A DNA stretch of 64,000 nt from Candidatus Obscuribacterales bacterium (GCA_021732025.1 JAKFVU010000080.1:62001-126000); one strand, 5' to 3'. Positions 33,354 through 42,264 are shown, counted from the first letter of the stretch. Numbers and translations: made by a program. Notes: a model not told the origin generated them from the letters alone.

Positions 33354-35213
33354 TTAGGCTAACTGCAAATTCAGTGAGAACCAGAACACTGCACCACCGG
33401 CAGGGGCATCTTTAACACCAATCTCACCGCCGTGCTGCAAAATAATTCGGCGACAAATAGAAAGCCCTAAACCGAAGCCACTAGAACGATCACGGCTACT
33501 ATCAGCTTGTAAAAAGCGCTCAAAAATCTGCTCTTTCTTAGACTCTGGAACACCCGGCCCTTGATCAACTAGCTCAAAAGTTACCTTGGGTTTGTCGCCC
33601 TTAGACACTCGACAAGACATAGACAATAAGCCATTTTTAGGTGAGTATTTAATTGCATTCGTAAGCAAATTCAGAATAACTTCAAAGATATAATGGCTAT
33701 CGGCAGCAACCAAACAGGGCTCAGCGAAAAGCTCTAGCCTCAATGCTTTTGGCTCTAGCTGCGGGCTAATTAAATCGCCAGCCTGCCTAACCAGGGCGGC
33801 AAAATCAAGTGTTTCAATTTTTAGTTCAAGATTAGAACTATCAATTCTTTCAATTTCAAGCAAGCGATTGATCATACCGAGCAAAAGGGCCGAGCTTGAT
33901 CTGGCGATCTCAAGCTTAGCGCCGACCACATCAGGGATGGGACCGTACAGACCAGCAATGGTCATCTGCAAAACACCACTCAAACTGGTAAGTGGGGTAC
34001 GCATGTCATGGCTGACCATATTGAAAAAATCGCTCTTGGCCTGCTCTAAAACAAGACGCTGAGTTTCATCTACTAATGTCGTTAGATACTTAGCCGATCC
34101 AGCTGCGTGATATTCAATTACTGAGGCATTGACAGGTACTATTTCGCCATCTGGCCCAGCGGCAAACAATGCCACTGACTTTGAATCTGCCACTAACCTA
34201 GCAAAGAGACCCTCTTTCTCAGCCGCTTTCATGCGAAATATCTTGTCGATTTTAGCATTGTCAAAATATTCAATATCTATACCGAACAGTTGTTCCGCCA
34301 CCGCATTTAGTGACTCGACATTTCCTGCTCTGTCGGTCACAAATAGTGCTGCCGGAATTTTATTAATCACCATAGTTAGCTCATCACGCGACTCTTCAAT
34401 AGTCGAGAGCATTTCTTTTTCTTTCTCGCGTGCCGAATTTAGAGCAGCAGCCATCTGCCTAAAGGTTTTATCAAGAGCACCAATTTCGTCGGCTGAATTA
34501 AGCGGAGATAACAAAGGCAAGCCCCGAGCCAATCTCTCGGAATTTACTCGCACCACATTAATGCGACGAACTATCAAAATACCAACTAAGGCAGCGATTG
34601 CTAAAGCAACCAGACTATTTGCAACAATCACAAATTGACAGAACTGTCTAAATGCTAAGCGTGATTCGCTTTCTTGGATACTCGCCTGTTCAACGTCTTT
34701 CTGCGCTTTGCGCCCCACTTCTTTCAGCGTATAGAGAAAGGCAACCGTAGCGTCTTTTAGCCTACGGTTGCGATCCAAATTATCAAAGAACGAGCCGACT
34801 TGATTATTCTCATCCGGACTAAACTGCGAACCATCTAGAGCCAGTAGGTATTCCTTGCCAACTTTCTGTAAGTGGCGCCCCGTCTCTTTATCTACATCAC
34901 GGCTATTCAGTAGCATTGCCAGAGCATCAAGCTCAGAGCGATACTTAGATAAATACTCGCGGTAACTCTGTCTATCCGATGGCTTATTGAACATCTTAAA
35001 CTGCATCAAACTCTGTATAGCAAAATAGTTTGCTATAACAATATCGTTTGTATGCTGCACGATGTTGCGGCGAACAGAAAGCTCATCGGCAAAGCGTTCC
35101 AGCGACACAAGTTGTCGTTGCATCTCACCATAAAGCAGCAAATTGATAACCAATGGAATAGCCATGGTCAATGCAATTTTGGCGGCAAGCCTGGTTTTGA
35201 GGAACGACAGCAT
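33354..35213 (-). CDS. Membrane sensor histidine kinase (HAMP-PAS-HisKA-HATPase) A
   Basis: 619 residues. Membrane helix at 10-28, an extracytoplasmic helical sensor at about 30-188, second helix at about 192-216, HAMP (EIGALDKTFRQMAAAL), PAS at about 275-380 (PAALFVTDRAGNVESLN), HisKA with His402 in MVSHDMRTPL, and HATPase with NAIKYSP, DQGPGVP and GFGLGLSIC. The sensor contains FAIQSLMQFKMF and DENNQVGSFFDNL, repeated in the kinase at 37567, so both share a sensor that I do not recognise. Ends convergent to response regulator B. Confidence 0.94.
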   Translation of the reverse strand: MLSFLKTRLAAKIALTMAIPLVINLLLYGEMQRQLVSLERFADELSVRRNIVQHTNDIVIANYFAIQSLMQFKMFNKPSDRQSYREYLSKYRSELDALAMLLNSRDVDKETGRHLQKVGKEYLLALDGSQFSPDENNQVGSFFDNLDRNRRLKDATVAFLYTLKEVGRKAQKDVEQASIQESESRLAFRQFCQFVIVANSLVALAIAALVGILIVRRINVVRVNSERLARGLPLLSPLNSADEIGALDKTFRQMAAALNSAREKEKEMLSTIEESRDELTMVINKIPAALFVTDRAGNVESLNAVAEQLFGIDIEYFDNAKIDKIFRMKAAEKEGLFARLVADSKSVALFAAGPDGEIVPVNASVIEYHAAGSAKYLTTLVDETQRLVLEQAKSDFFNMVSHDMRTPLTSLSGVLQMTIAGLYGPIPDVVGAKLEIARSSSALLLGMINRLLEIERIDSSNLELKIETLDFAALVRQAGDLISPQLEPKALRLELFAEPCLVAADSHYIFEVILNLLTNAIKYSPKNGLLSMSCRVSKGDKPKVTFELVDQGPGVPESKKEQIFERFLQADSSRDRSSGFGLGLSICRRIILQHGGEIGVKDAPAGGAVFWFSLNLQLA

Positions 35214-35229
35214 CTATTTTTGTCTATTC

Positions 35230-36261
35230 CTAATTGTCCGCTTTATGGTTGATCTTGTTGACAATTGAGTCAGACACTGGACCTTCGCTAAAGTAAGGGC
35301 CAGAAATTGCTTCGCCACGGTCAGACCAATCGAACATCATCCAGGCATTCATCTTGCCATCATGGCTGGCAGGTAGCGGTTTGAATGGCTGGGCTGTTTT
35401 GAAGAACTGGCGCAACTGGCTCTCCGCCTCAGGTTGAGCAGTTTCTCCACCGATTTGCAGATCAACTATTTCACCGGCTTTGTCAACTTTGATGGCAGCG
35501 TAAATGCTTTTGCCTTTAGAGTCTTTGCTAGTAACGGTCTTATCTCTCTTCCATAGCTTCATGATGCGGTCTAGCAGATCGTCGCTATCACTCGGCACCC
35601 ATTTGCTATCGTCTCCGTCACCAGGTGTAGCAGCGCTAAAAGAAGGGCTAGAGGAGCCCGAAGACGAATCAGCGCTATCGAAACCCTCTTTCTTATCGTC
35701 GCGATCGGGATTCAGCCCCGAAGATTGGCTAAACTTACCGTCTTTGCCCTCACTTTCAAACTTCCAAAAATCTTTGTCAATTTTCCACTCACCGTCTTCT
35801 TTCACTAAGGCTACTTGGCCTTTGAGTGAGCATTTAGCATCGGGCTTCATCATATCTTTGTACGACTTAGGTATCTCCACTGCCTCAATATTAAAAATCT
35901 GCCTGGCTGGTGTGCTCAAAGCGACATCCTTGCCCACTACTTTTATCTTGCTTGGCTCTTGACCGCCAAATGCTTCAGCCATCTTCATCATCATGGCAAA
36001 TTCTTCGGGCTTTTCCTTACGCTCTTTCTCAAACTCAAGCTGCTTAACGACAATACGCTTAGAGAAAAATCCGTGCACTTCTAAGGGAAACTTGGTCTTA
36101 GCCTTTGCGGCATAATAATCCATAATAAATTGAGCCGGGTCGCTCACTGCGGCGGCAAATGCTGGCAGGTTAAGAACAAGTGCGGCTGATAGTGACAGAG
36201 CACCTGAGAGAGCAAGCGCCATGCGGCAGATCTTCTTAGAGTTTGCGGCTGATGAATTCAT
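35230..36261 (-). CDS. Exported protein with TonB-C-like end, unknown function
   Basis: 343 residues with a signal peptide (about residues 1-38, ALVLNLPAFAAA). Residues 40-165 resemble an NTF2/DUF4878-type fold with DGEWKIDKDFWKFE. A Ser/Asp-rich linker follows (about 190-220), then a C-terminal domain like TonB C-terminus: KSIYAAIKVDKAGEIVDLQI and ESQLRQFFKTAQPFKPLP. Such proteins are common exported, lineage-specific proteins. It lies 16 bp upstream of the kinase gene on the same strand, so it may be co-transcribed with it and be part of its signal input. Confidence 0.75.
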   Translation of the reverse strand: MNSSAANSKKICRMALALSGALSLSAALVLNLPAFAAAVSDPAQFIMDYYAAKAKTKFPLEVHGFFSKRIVVKQLEFEKERKEKPEEFAMMMKMAEAFGGQEPSKIKVVGKDVALSTPARQIFNIEAVEIPKSYKDMMKPDAKCSLKGQVALVKEDGEWKIDKDFWKFESEGKDGKFSQSSGLNPDRDDKKEGFDSADSSSGSSSPSFSAATPGDGDDSKWVPSDSDDLLDRIMKLWKRDKTVTSKDSKGKSIYAAIKVDKAGEIVDLQIGGETAQPEAESQLRQFFKTAQPFKPLPASHDGKMNAWMMFDWSDRGEAISGPYFSEGPVSDSIVNKINHKADN

Positions 36262-36466
36262 TATTCGGTCCTTTCGAACGGGCTTGACGTGAGCTGAGTA
36301 AGATCAAGAACGTAAAAATAGCAGAATTAGAGCTTAGTTACTTCCTTACTACCCAAGGTTATTGTTAGCATTCGGGCGTACCTATCATAACCAAAACCAA
36401 TCTTTAATTAGCCAGACAAACTCAAAGAAAGCTATATGCTCCCGAATCTGATGATTTTTATCTGCC

Positions 36467-36481
36467 AAATTGGCAGGTAGC
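36467..36481. promoter_or_regulatory. Perfect dyad before the 36523 gene
   Basis: CTGCCAAATTGGCAG has 7-bp arms around one base. It is 42 bp before the start and could be an operator or the base of a leader hairpin. Confidence 0.35.
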
Positions 36482-36522
36482 GCATTTCTTGGCCTAATCA
36501 AAACATTCATTTAGACAGAACT

Positions 36523-36981
36523 ATGGCAACCAACAAACAGCACCAACCTGGAGAGTCAGCCCTGGCTACCAGAACTACAATCAAAATCGGTCTATTGGCA
36601 CGCATGCTGATCTTTTGTCGCAAAGCAGCAATAGGCATTTGGTCAATTGGCCAGCTCAACAAAGAAACTCAAATAGCCCTTGACTGCTGGATTTTAGCCT
36701 GTGCGGCCACCGACAGAGCAATCAAGCAAAAAGCAATTGCAGCAGTTCAACTGGAGCGCTTTGGCACCTGGCTGGCAGCTTTAGAACCGCAGTACAAGAC
36801 CCGCTACGCCGCTGCTTTGCATGCCCGTCAACGAAAACTCGAAGTGGCAGTTTACGAGGCTAATTACAATTTCAATGGACTAAACAAGCAAGAGCAGAGA
36901 TGGATCAAGCGCCTCATCAAGCTCAAAAGCACAATCTCCTTTTTCGTTATTCAAAACAATCAAAAAAACTTAGCACAATGA
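36523..36981 (+). CDS. Hypothetical helical protein
   Basis: 152 residues, basic and largely helical (TTIKIGLLARMLIFCRKAAI; QRWIKRLIKLKSTISFFV). No family recognised. No Shine-Dalgarno sequence precedes ATG 36523. The stop overlaps the next ATG (ATGA at 36978), so the two are coupled. Similar in style to the small helical proteins at 41789, 42265 and 43464. Confidence 0.6.
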   Translation: MATNKQHQPGESALATRTTIKIGLLARMLIFCRKAAIGIWSIGQLNKETQIALDCWILACAATDRAIKQKAIAAVQLERFGTWLAALEPQYKTRYAAALHARQRKLEVAVYEANYNFNGLNKQEQRWIKRLIKLKSTISFFVIQNNQKNLAQ

Positions 36982-37382
36982 GAGACAACAACAACAACAA
37001 CTCTAACAGCAACAGCAATGCCCCAGAGAACGGCAAACTACTGGCATTGCAAGAATCAGCAACAAGCACACTGGCATCGCTAAAGAATCTGGCTCTTCAA
37101 TTTCGCCAGCATCAAGGCCTGCGGCAACAGCTTGAAACTAGCTTAGCTGAGGCTCTCAAAGAGAACGACGACATTGAGAGCCCAGAAATAATCGCTGTTG
37201 CATCGCAGATATCTGAGCTAATTTCCATTGAGACCGCCATCATAGAAGGCCTGCGAATTCTTCAGTCACCAGAAGCGAACATAGTAAGAGATCAGGCACT
37301 ACTTGCGCCACCGCGCTCAACTGATGCAACTAAAGGCGGAACCAAAAGAGATGAGGAAGGTTTTTATTTCCCAAGGCGCTAA
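36978..37382 (+). CDS. Hypothetical helical protein with Asn-rich N-terminus
   Basis: 134 residues from ATG 36978, which overlaps the stop of the previous gene by 4 bp. The start is Asn/Ser-rich low complexity (MRDNNNNNSNSNSNAPENG), followed by a coiled-coil-like stretch (ASLKNLALQFRQHQGLRQQL) and a second helix (ISELISIETAIIEGLRIL). No family known. The frame is open further upstream to 36900 but that part is in the body of the previous gene. Confidence 0.62.
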   Translation: MRDNNNNNSNSNSNAPENGKLLALQESATSTLASLKNLALQFRQHQGLRQQLETSLAEALKENDDIESPEIIAVASQISELISIETAIIEGLRILQSPEANIVRDQALLAPPRSTDATKGGTKRDEEGFYFPRR

Positions 37383-37472
37383 GTAAAACGCTAAGTAAAC
37401 AGTTGAGATGACCCGTTGAGAAGAAGCGCTGAGGCCAAGAGTTAGAGTAAAGCCCAGCCATCACTCAAATTG

Positions 37473-37522
37473 ATTTCTAAAACAGAAAGTTTTTTGCGCA
37501 AAAAACTTTCTGTTTTGGAAAT
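37473..37522. repeat. 50-bp palindrome, copy 1 (bidirectional terminator-like)
   Basis: Two 25-base arms meet at GCGC (37496-37499) with no loop and pair throughout apart from one G-U. The core AAAACAGAAAGTTTTTTGC is mirrored exactly. It lies between convergent genes (plus end 37382, minus end 37567). A copy with one base changed in 41 occurs at 59291. The A/T tracts flank a GC-poor stem, so a bidirectional terminator is plausible, yet conservation of the exact sequence is unusual for terminators. Confidence 0.85.
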
Positions 37523-37566
37523 TGATATAGATGCTACTGCTAGTTTTCAGCAATTTTTGCGATCTC

Positions 37567-39411
37567 CTAGCCTTTTGCTACTTTAAACCAGAATCGAGCA
37601 CCACCAGCGGGTGCGCTGTCCACTCCAATTTGTCCGCCATGCAATGAAATAATCGATTTGCAGATAGAAAGTCCTAAACCAAAGCCCGATTTTTGATCTC
37701 GCCCAGCATCAGCTTGCCTGAAACGTTCAAAGACATCCGCGCGCGCGGCTTCAGGCACTCCCGGGCCTTGGTCACTAATGCTCACCAGGACATAGTGTTC
37801 TTGCTCTTCGGCAGCAATAGCAATAGCTCCACCTTGGGGCGAGTAGCGAATGGCATTGGCGACCAAATTGGTTAGAACCTGAGTCAAATAATGGGCATCG
37901 CAAGTGACCACCAGACCGTCATCACGGCCAGAAATAGTAATGCCTTTTGCTTCACGCTGAGCAACAGTGGCATTTATGGCCCCGCTCACAACAACTTGCA
38001 GTGGAACGGGCTCAAGCTTAAGCTCAATTGTGCCCTCTTCTAGCTTGTCGAGGTCAAGCAGCTTGCCCACCATCTCTAACAGCCTGTGAGTGTTATCTTC
38101 GGCCATTAGCAAACGACTAGCTAACTCTTCACTGACAGGGCCATAGCGCCCTAAACGCGAGAGCTGTAAGACACCACTAATGGTGGTAAGCGGTGTGCGA
38201 ATATCATGGCTGACCATGGCGTAGAAATCGCGCTTCAAGGCCTCTAACTTATAACGCTCAGTGACGTCGATAATTGTGGCCAAGATGCTCTTGCCGTCTG
38301 GGCCTTCGAAGTGAGTCGTAGCCACTTCAACTGCAATAATTTCCTGCTCTGAAGAGAGTGCCTCTAAAGCAATTGGATGGCTACCAGTGCCCGATTGAAG
38401 TTTTTCAAACAACGACTCGCCCTTAGGTAACTTAGCAAAGAGCTTTTCGATAGACTTTTCGCTTAGCTCTTCGCTTTTATAGCCAAAGAGCTTATCAGCA
38501 GCAGGGTTTAGCGACTGGATACGGCCCCGCTCATCGGTCACCACCAGTGCCGCTGGAATATTATTGATCAAGCCTTCCAGCCGCTCTTTGCTGTCTTTAA
38601 GCAAAGCATTCATGAACTTTTCTTTGGTGCGAGCCGTGCTAAGAGCTTCAGCCATTGTATGGAAGAAAGCATCAAGCTCACCAATCTCATCGTTTGTCCC
38701 CAAGCTCTCCAAAAGTGGCTTATCAGCAGCAAAGCGACGAGTATTCTCTTTAAGGACATTGAGCTTAGAAACAGTACCTCGCACAAAGACGATGGCCAGT
38801 AACAGTGCCACAATGGCGTTAATCAAGACGGTCATATCGGTGGCCTGCTGGACCTTTTTGCGATATGACTCTTCTCTACCGCTACCGTCGCTAACTTTCG
38901 CTTGCTCAGAAAGCCCGAGGTCTTTCAAAGCGGTGAACATCTCTCTAGCGACATCACGAAAGTGGATATTGCGCAGCAAATCATCACTGATAGTCGCCAC
39001 TTGATTGTGTTCATCAGGATTGAACTGTGACTCTTTTAAAGCAACGATATAGTCGCGCGAAAGAAAGCGCAGACGATCGGCTCTCTCTTTATCGTGCTCT
39101 TTTTTCTCGATGATGTCAGCTAACTCGTCATTTCCCTTGATCAAGTTCTCTTCGTACTTTTCAAAATAGTGACGATTAGAAGACTGACCATAGAGCTTAA
39201 ACTGCATCAACGATTGAAAGCCGTAAAAGCTGTAGAGCATTGTCTGATTAACGCGGTTAACCACATCGCGACGAACATCTAGCTCTTGGGTCTCGCGCTG
39301 CAACTCAGCCAAGTCGCTCTTCAGCTTGAGGTAAACTCCCCCCTGAATGGCCAAGGGCAGGGCAACCATCAATATGCCTTTATGAGCTAATTTAAGTTGG
39401 GGAAATGGCAT
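37567..39411 (-). CDS. Membrane sensor histidine kinase (HAMP-PAS-HisKA-HATPase) B
   Basis: 614 residues, paralogous end to end with the kinase at 33354. Membrane helices at about 13-30 and 195-212, sensor between them with FYGFQSLMQFKLYGQ and DEHNQVATISDDLLRN, HAMP-like DEIGELDAFFHTMAEAL, PAS with PAALVVTDERGRIQS, His402 in MVSHDIRTPL, then NAIRYSP, DQGPGVP and GFGLGLSIC. No response regulator is adjacent; it may share regulators A or B. The end lies 45 bp from the palindromic repeat. Confidence 0.94.
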   Translation of the reverse strand: MPFPQLKLAHKGILMVALPLAIQGGVYLKLKSDLAELQRETQELDVRRDVVNRVNQTMLYSFYGFQSLMQFKLYGQSSNRHYFEKYEENLIKGNDELADIIEKKEHDKERADRLRFLSRDYIVALKESQFNPDEHNQVATISDDLLRNIHFRDVAREMFTALKDLGLSEQAKVSDGSGREESYRKKVQQATDMTVLINAIVALLLAIVFVRGTVSKLNVLKENTRRFAADKPLLESLGTNDEIGELDAFFHTMAEALSTARTKEKFMNALLKDSKERLEGLINNIPAALVVTDERGRIQSLNPAADKLFGYKSEELSEKSIEKLFAKLPKGESLFEKLQSGTGSHPIALEALSSEQEIIAVEVATTHFEGPDGKSILATIIDVTERYKLEALKRDFYAMVSHDIRTPLTTISGVLQLSRLGRYGPVSEELASRLLMAEDNTHRLLEMVGKLLDLDKLEEGTIELKLEPVPLQVVVSGAINATVAQREAKGITISGRDDGLVVTCDAHYLTQVLTNLVANAIRYSPQGGAIAIAAEEQEHYVLVSISDQGPGVPEAARADVFERFRQADAGRDQKSGFGLGLSICKSIISLHGGQIGVDSAPAGGARFWFKVAKG

Positions 39412-39511
39412 TTAGTCACTACTGCGAAGGCGAAGCTTGCTGGGCAATGCGTATTGCAATTATAACCGCTTGACCAACGAGGCCGAAGGCTGACTCTGCC
39501 TGAGACAATAT

Positions 39512-39556
39512 GCATCGAGGCAAGCATCGAGACAAGCGCCGAGGCAAGCACCGACC
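39512..39556. repeat. 12-bp tandem repeat, 3.75 units
   Basis: GCATCGAGGCAA (39512), GCATCGAGACAA (39524), GCGCCGAGGCAA (39536) and GCACCGACC (39548). It lies 100 bp upstream of the kinase start. A plus-strand frame across it would read His-Arg-Gly-Lys repeats, but no ribosome site or coding character supports a gene. The remainder of 39412-39861 shows nothing I can identify. Confidence 0.8.
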
Positions 39557-39861
39557 TGTATCTTCCAAGGCAACCAATATGCGAACTGAGTTACTTAACA
39601 TTAGAGCCGTGTTAGTTTACAAAAGCTCAGAGCTGAAAATAATTGCGCATTTCCATGGTGCTATTCCCAAATCAACTTTGCAGCAGCCTTTTCTGCTGTA
39701 TAGGGTGGTGGCATATCTCCATTTGCAATTCATTTTCTGAGGCCACTGTTCAACCTCTCTAAAAGCCAATCAAGCCTAATCTTAAGTTGTTCAATCTTCC
39801 AGCAGTGAAGAGCGTGGAGCAAAATTTTCAAACCATTTTTTCATCTCAAAATTTCAAAGTC

Positions 39862-40143
39862 ATGAAAGTAAGCAATGTCATCTCGGTCTTAGCCTTCTTC
39901 GGCGTCGCCATCATCGTCGGCAACAGCGTCTACACTAGCCGCAAACGTCAACAGAAAGAAGAAAATCTGCGCTTCGCTATCAAGCACCCCCTGCGTGCTA
40001 TCGATGTGCTCTCTGCCCAGTCTCCTGTCGAAGACAAAGTGCTCTCAACTATTCTCAACGCTGGTCACAACACCGGTCACCATCTTCCCGGCTGGGCCAA
40101 ACGTAAGCTGCAAAAGCATATCGCTAGCTTCCATAGCAATTAG
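39862..40143 (+). CDS. Small single-membrane-helix protein
   Basis: 93 residues from ATG 39862 (an in-frame TTG at 39787 would add 25 non-hydrophobic residues). One N-terminal membrane helix (VISVLAFFGVAIIVGNSVY) is followed by a basic cytoplasmic part with HNTGHHLPGWAKRKLQKHI. No family known. No clear Shine-Dalgarno. First gene of the co-directional block extending to 44252. Confidence 0.55.
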   Translation: MKVSNVISVLAFFGVAIIVGNSVYTSRKRQQKEENLRFAIKHPLRAIDVLSAQSPVEDKVLSTILNAGHNTGHHLPGWAKRKLQKHIASFHSN

Positions 40144-40299
40144 GCACGCAGCAACTGGGTTACTTTACAAAGCCAATCAGCTATGGGGTTTTCACCACAT
40201 CTGATTACTTCAAAAACTTAGTTCAGGGGCTGCTACGCTTAGTCTTGGGCATCCCAGCGAGACTTGAGCAATGATTGTTTCTATTTAAGGGTGAGCTGT

Positions 40300-40371
40300 A
40301 TGGTGACAGTAAATCTTCCACCACACATCACTCAAAAAGCAGAAAAACAACACCGCAACCAAAGCCCCTGA
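40300..40371 (+). CDS. Possible leader peptide upstream of the S1-domain gene
   Basis: ATG 40300 opens a 23-codon frame (MVTVNLPPHITQKAEKQHRN then QSP, stop TGA at 40371). AAGGGTGAG (40287-40295) is a fair ribosome site, better than that of the following large gene. The stop lies 17 bases before an intrinsic-terminator-like hairpin, the arrangement of an attenuator, though it could also be a chance frame. Confidence 0.3.
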   Translation: MVTVNLPPHITQKAEKQHRNQSP

Positions 40372-40388
40372 ACCATTACCAACAACAC

Positions 40389-40427
40389 CCTCGCTCAAGT
40401 ATGAGCGAGGTCTTTCTTTTCATTTTT
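40389..40427 (+). terminator. Terminator/attenuator-like hairpin before the S1-domain gene
   Basis: CCTCGCTCA (40389-40397) pairs perfectly with TGAGCGAGG (40402-40410) around AGTA, followed by the U-rich TCTTTCTTTTCATTTTT. It lies 34 bp before ATG 40461, so it could terminate transcription of what precedes or attenuate the S1-domain gene. Confidence 0.75.
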
Positions 40428-40460
40428 AACCGCTCGGCAACGGGCATAAATTTCACTAAA

Positions 40461-41669
40461 ATGTCAAACGTAAATTCAAAAGCAGCAAAGAAAATCAAAA
40501 ACGCAAACAGAAAATTGTTCGGCTTCGCCAAACTGCAAACAATTGATCCATTCTTCCTTGACGGCAATGAACTGGAAACTGCTCGCATTCAGCACGAACA
40601 AATGACAGCTTTGCTTGAGGGCAAAGGATTGCTTGCGACTCCGAGCCGCAAAGATTTTATAGAAGGCGAAATCGTCGGTCAAACCAAGAAAGGCAGTTAT
40701 GTCGGCATTGGTCAAAAGTACGATGCATTTGCACCAATCAGCGAAGTAGGTAACTTAGCAATTGGCGAACGTGGCAACTTCTGGGTAATGTCCAACCAAT
40801 TCAAAGAAGGCATGATTACCGTTTCGCACGTGCAAGCACAAGCCTGGGAAAAACTGAAAGCTATCAGCGAAAACGGCGAACATGTTGAAGCCAAAGTATT
40901 CGCATTAGCGATGGACCGCCGCAGTCAAAGAGTATCTGGAGTGCGCATCGTCTTTGAAGATGCCACATTGAAAGGTATTCGCGGATTCATTCCCAACACT
41001 GAACTGGCCATCGGCACCGACCCACGCAACTTGGTCGACACTGTGATCACTGCCAAAGTGCAGGGCGCAGATCCTCATAAAGGAGGAGAATTCGGCTATG
41101 TCGTGCTCAGTCAAAAAGATGTAGCAAAAGATGTGGCTAGCCAGCACATTGCTACCTTTGCTCCCGGCGACGTCATCTCTGCCACTGTGTTGAAGTTCAT
41201 CAAAGCTTCTGCCCATGACAAAGATATGAGCGTGCTTGTTAACATCGGCAACGGAGTAACTGGCCTTATCTACCGCACAGAAGTGAGCGGCTACCCTCGC
41301 AGAAAAGCCAATGATGTATTGAAAGTTGGCGAAGAAATCGAAGTAGAAGTAACCCGGGTTCAACCTGAGCTGCAACGCATCTCTTTATCAATGAAGGCCC
41401 TCGGCAAGAAACGCACATTGAGCGCTCTTGAACCAGGTCTGGTTGTTGAAGCAGACATCGTGAACAGCACTAACTACGGTTACTTCGCTCACATCGGTGG
41501 CGGTGTAGAAGGTCTGGTACACGTTAGCGACTTGGCTAATGACGCTAGCGGCAAGAAAGAGTCGTTCAAAATCGGCGACCGCACCCAGGTTGTTATCTTG
41601 AGCTTAGGCGAGAACGGATCTCGCGTTGCTCTTGGTCGCAGACAAGTTGTGGCTGCTGCTAAGAAGTAG
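40461..41669 (+). CDS. RNA-binding protein with four S1 domains
   Basis: 402 residues from ATG 40461; the frame stays open upstream to 40275, but that part holds the hairpin. Four OB-fold S1 repeats: about 66-125 (EGEIVGQTKKGSYVGIGQ), 130-222, 235-312 (VLVNIGNGVTGLIYRTEV, ending QRISLSMKALG), and 325-395 (VEADIVNSTNYGYFAHIGGG then VEGLVHVSDL). This is close in design to ribosomal protein S1, which binds U- or AU-rich 5' leaders. The gene is not in a ribosomal context and probably is an extra S1-like protein. No Shine-Dalgarno; leader is AU-rich. Confidence 0.88.
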   Translation: MSNVNSKAAKKIKNANRKLFGFAKLQTIDPFFLDGNELETARIQHEQMTALLEGKGLLATPSRKDFIEGEIVGQTKKGSYVGIGQKYDAFAPISEVGNLAIGERGNFWVMSNQFKEGMITVSHVQAQAWEKLKAISENGEHVEAKVFALAMDRRSQRVSGVRIVFEDATLKGIRGFIPNTELAIGTDPRNLVDTVITAKVQGADPHKGGEFGYVVLSQKDVAKDVASQHIATFAPGDVISATVLKFIKASAHDKDMSVLVNIGNGVTGLIYRTEVSGYPRRKANDVLKVGEEIEVEVTRVQPELQRISLSMKALGKKRTLSALEPGLVVEADIVNSTNYGYFAHIGGGVEGLVHVSDLANDASGKKESFKIGDRTQVVILSLGENGSRVALGRRQVVAAAKK

Positions 41670-41748
41670 GTTTTTCGTGCAACAGCACCCAGCAAATGCT
41701 TTTCGAGTAAAAGCATGTCTTGTTTAAATTCACTTATTTGTTTCACCA

Positions 41749-41785
41749 GCGCCATCAGAATAACTGATGGCGCACAAACTTTTTT
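41749..41785 (+). terminator. Hairpin + ACAAACTTTTTTA element directly before the 41789 start
   Basis: GCGCCATCAG (41749-41758) pairs with CTGATGGCGC (41764-41773) around AATAA, followed by ACAAACTTTTTTA (41774-41786). The T-run ends 3 bases before ATG 41789. It reads as a terminator for the S1-domain gene and at the same time as the 5' leader of the next gene. Very similar element at 43093. Confidence 0.8.
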
Positions 41786-41788
41786 AAC

Positions 41789-42202
41789 ATGATTGCGCAA
41801 ATCTCAAAGTACAGCAACGAGCAGATCCTGGCCGCAGCCGCCTGCCTCCTCACTTCACACCAGACCACTCGCCTGACCAAAGCAGCAAGCCAAATGCTTC
41901 CCATTTCGGCAGTGCTCACCCTGACCGTGCTGGCTGAAAGTGACTACGAACAGTTGGTCTCAGAAGTATCGCAAAGCGGTTTGAAAGAAACGGCGGTAGA
42001 AAGAGCACTGGCTACCATGGCGCAGTTCGAATCTGCAGAGCAGCAACAGTTTGCCCACATGCTTCCCTTTGCCTTGACCAGCCCGAATTCTGGCTACAAC
42101 TATGCCCCGAACTCTGCCTGCTTTGAAGAGTCAGCCATTCGCGAAATCGAGCTGCTGTGCCAGTTAGAGTTGCTCTATGGCAGTAGCGAAGCAATTTGCT
42201 AA
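41789..42202 (+). CDS. Hypothetical helical protein
   Basis: 137 residues, all-helical, no signal peptide or membrane helix (EQILAAAACLLTSHQTTRLT; LPISAVLTLTVLAESDYEQL; ESAIREIELLCQLELLYG). No family known. Starts 3 bases behind the U-run of a terminator-like hairpin and has no Shine-Dalgarno, so either a leaderless or a U-rich leader type of initiation is likely. Co-directional with 42265. Confidence 0.6.
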   Translation: MIAQISKYSNEQILAAAACLLTSHQTTRLTKAASQMLPISAVLTLTVLAESDYEQLVSEVSQSGLKETAVERALATMAQFESAEQQQFAHMLPFALTSPNSGYNYAPNSACFEESAIREIELLCQLELLYGSSEAIC

Positions 42203-42264
42203 GGGGTAAGAGCACAAGAACAAGTTTTCAATTTTTAGTTTCATTTTTTCAAACGAACAAAACA

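Noticed and set aside
36984..37020. AAC/AGC run as a microsatellite or CRISPR-like repeat
   Set aside because: It codes the Asn/Ser-rich start of a real gene and has no spacer structure.
39510..39740. 76-codon plus frame over the 12-bp tandem repeat
   Set aside because: The His-Arg-Gly-Lys repeat is a by-product of the DNA repeat and there is no ribosome site.
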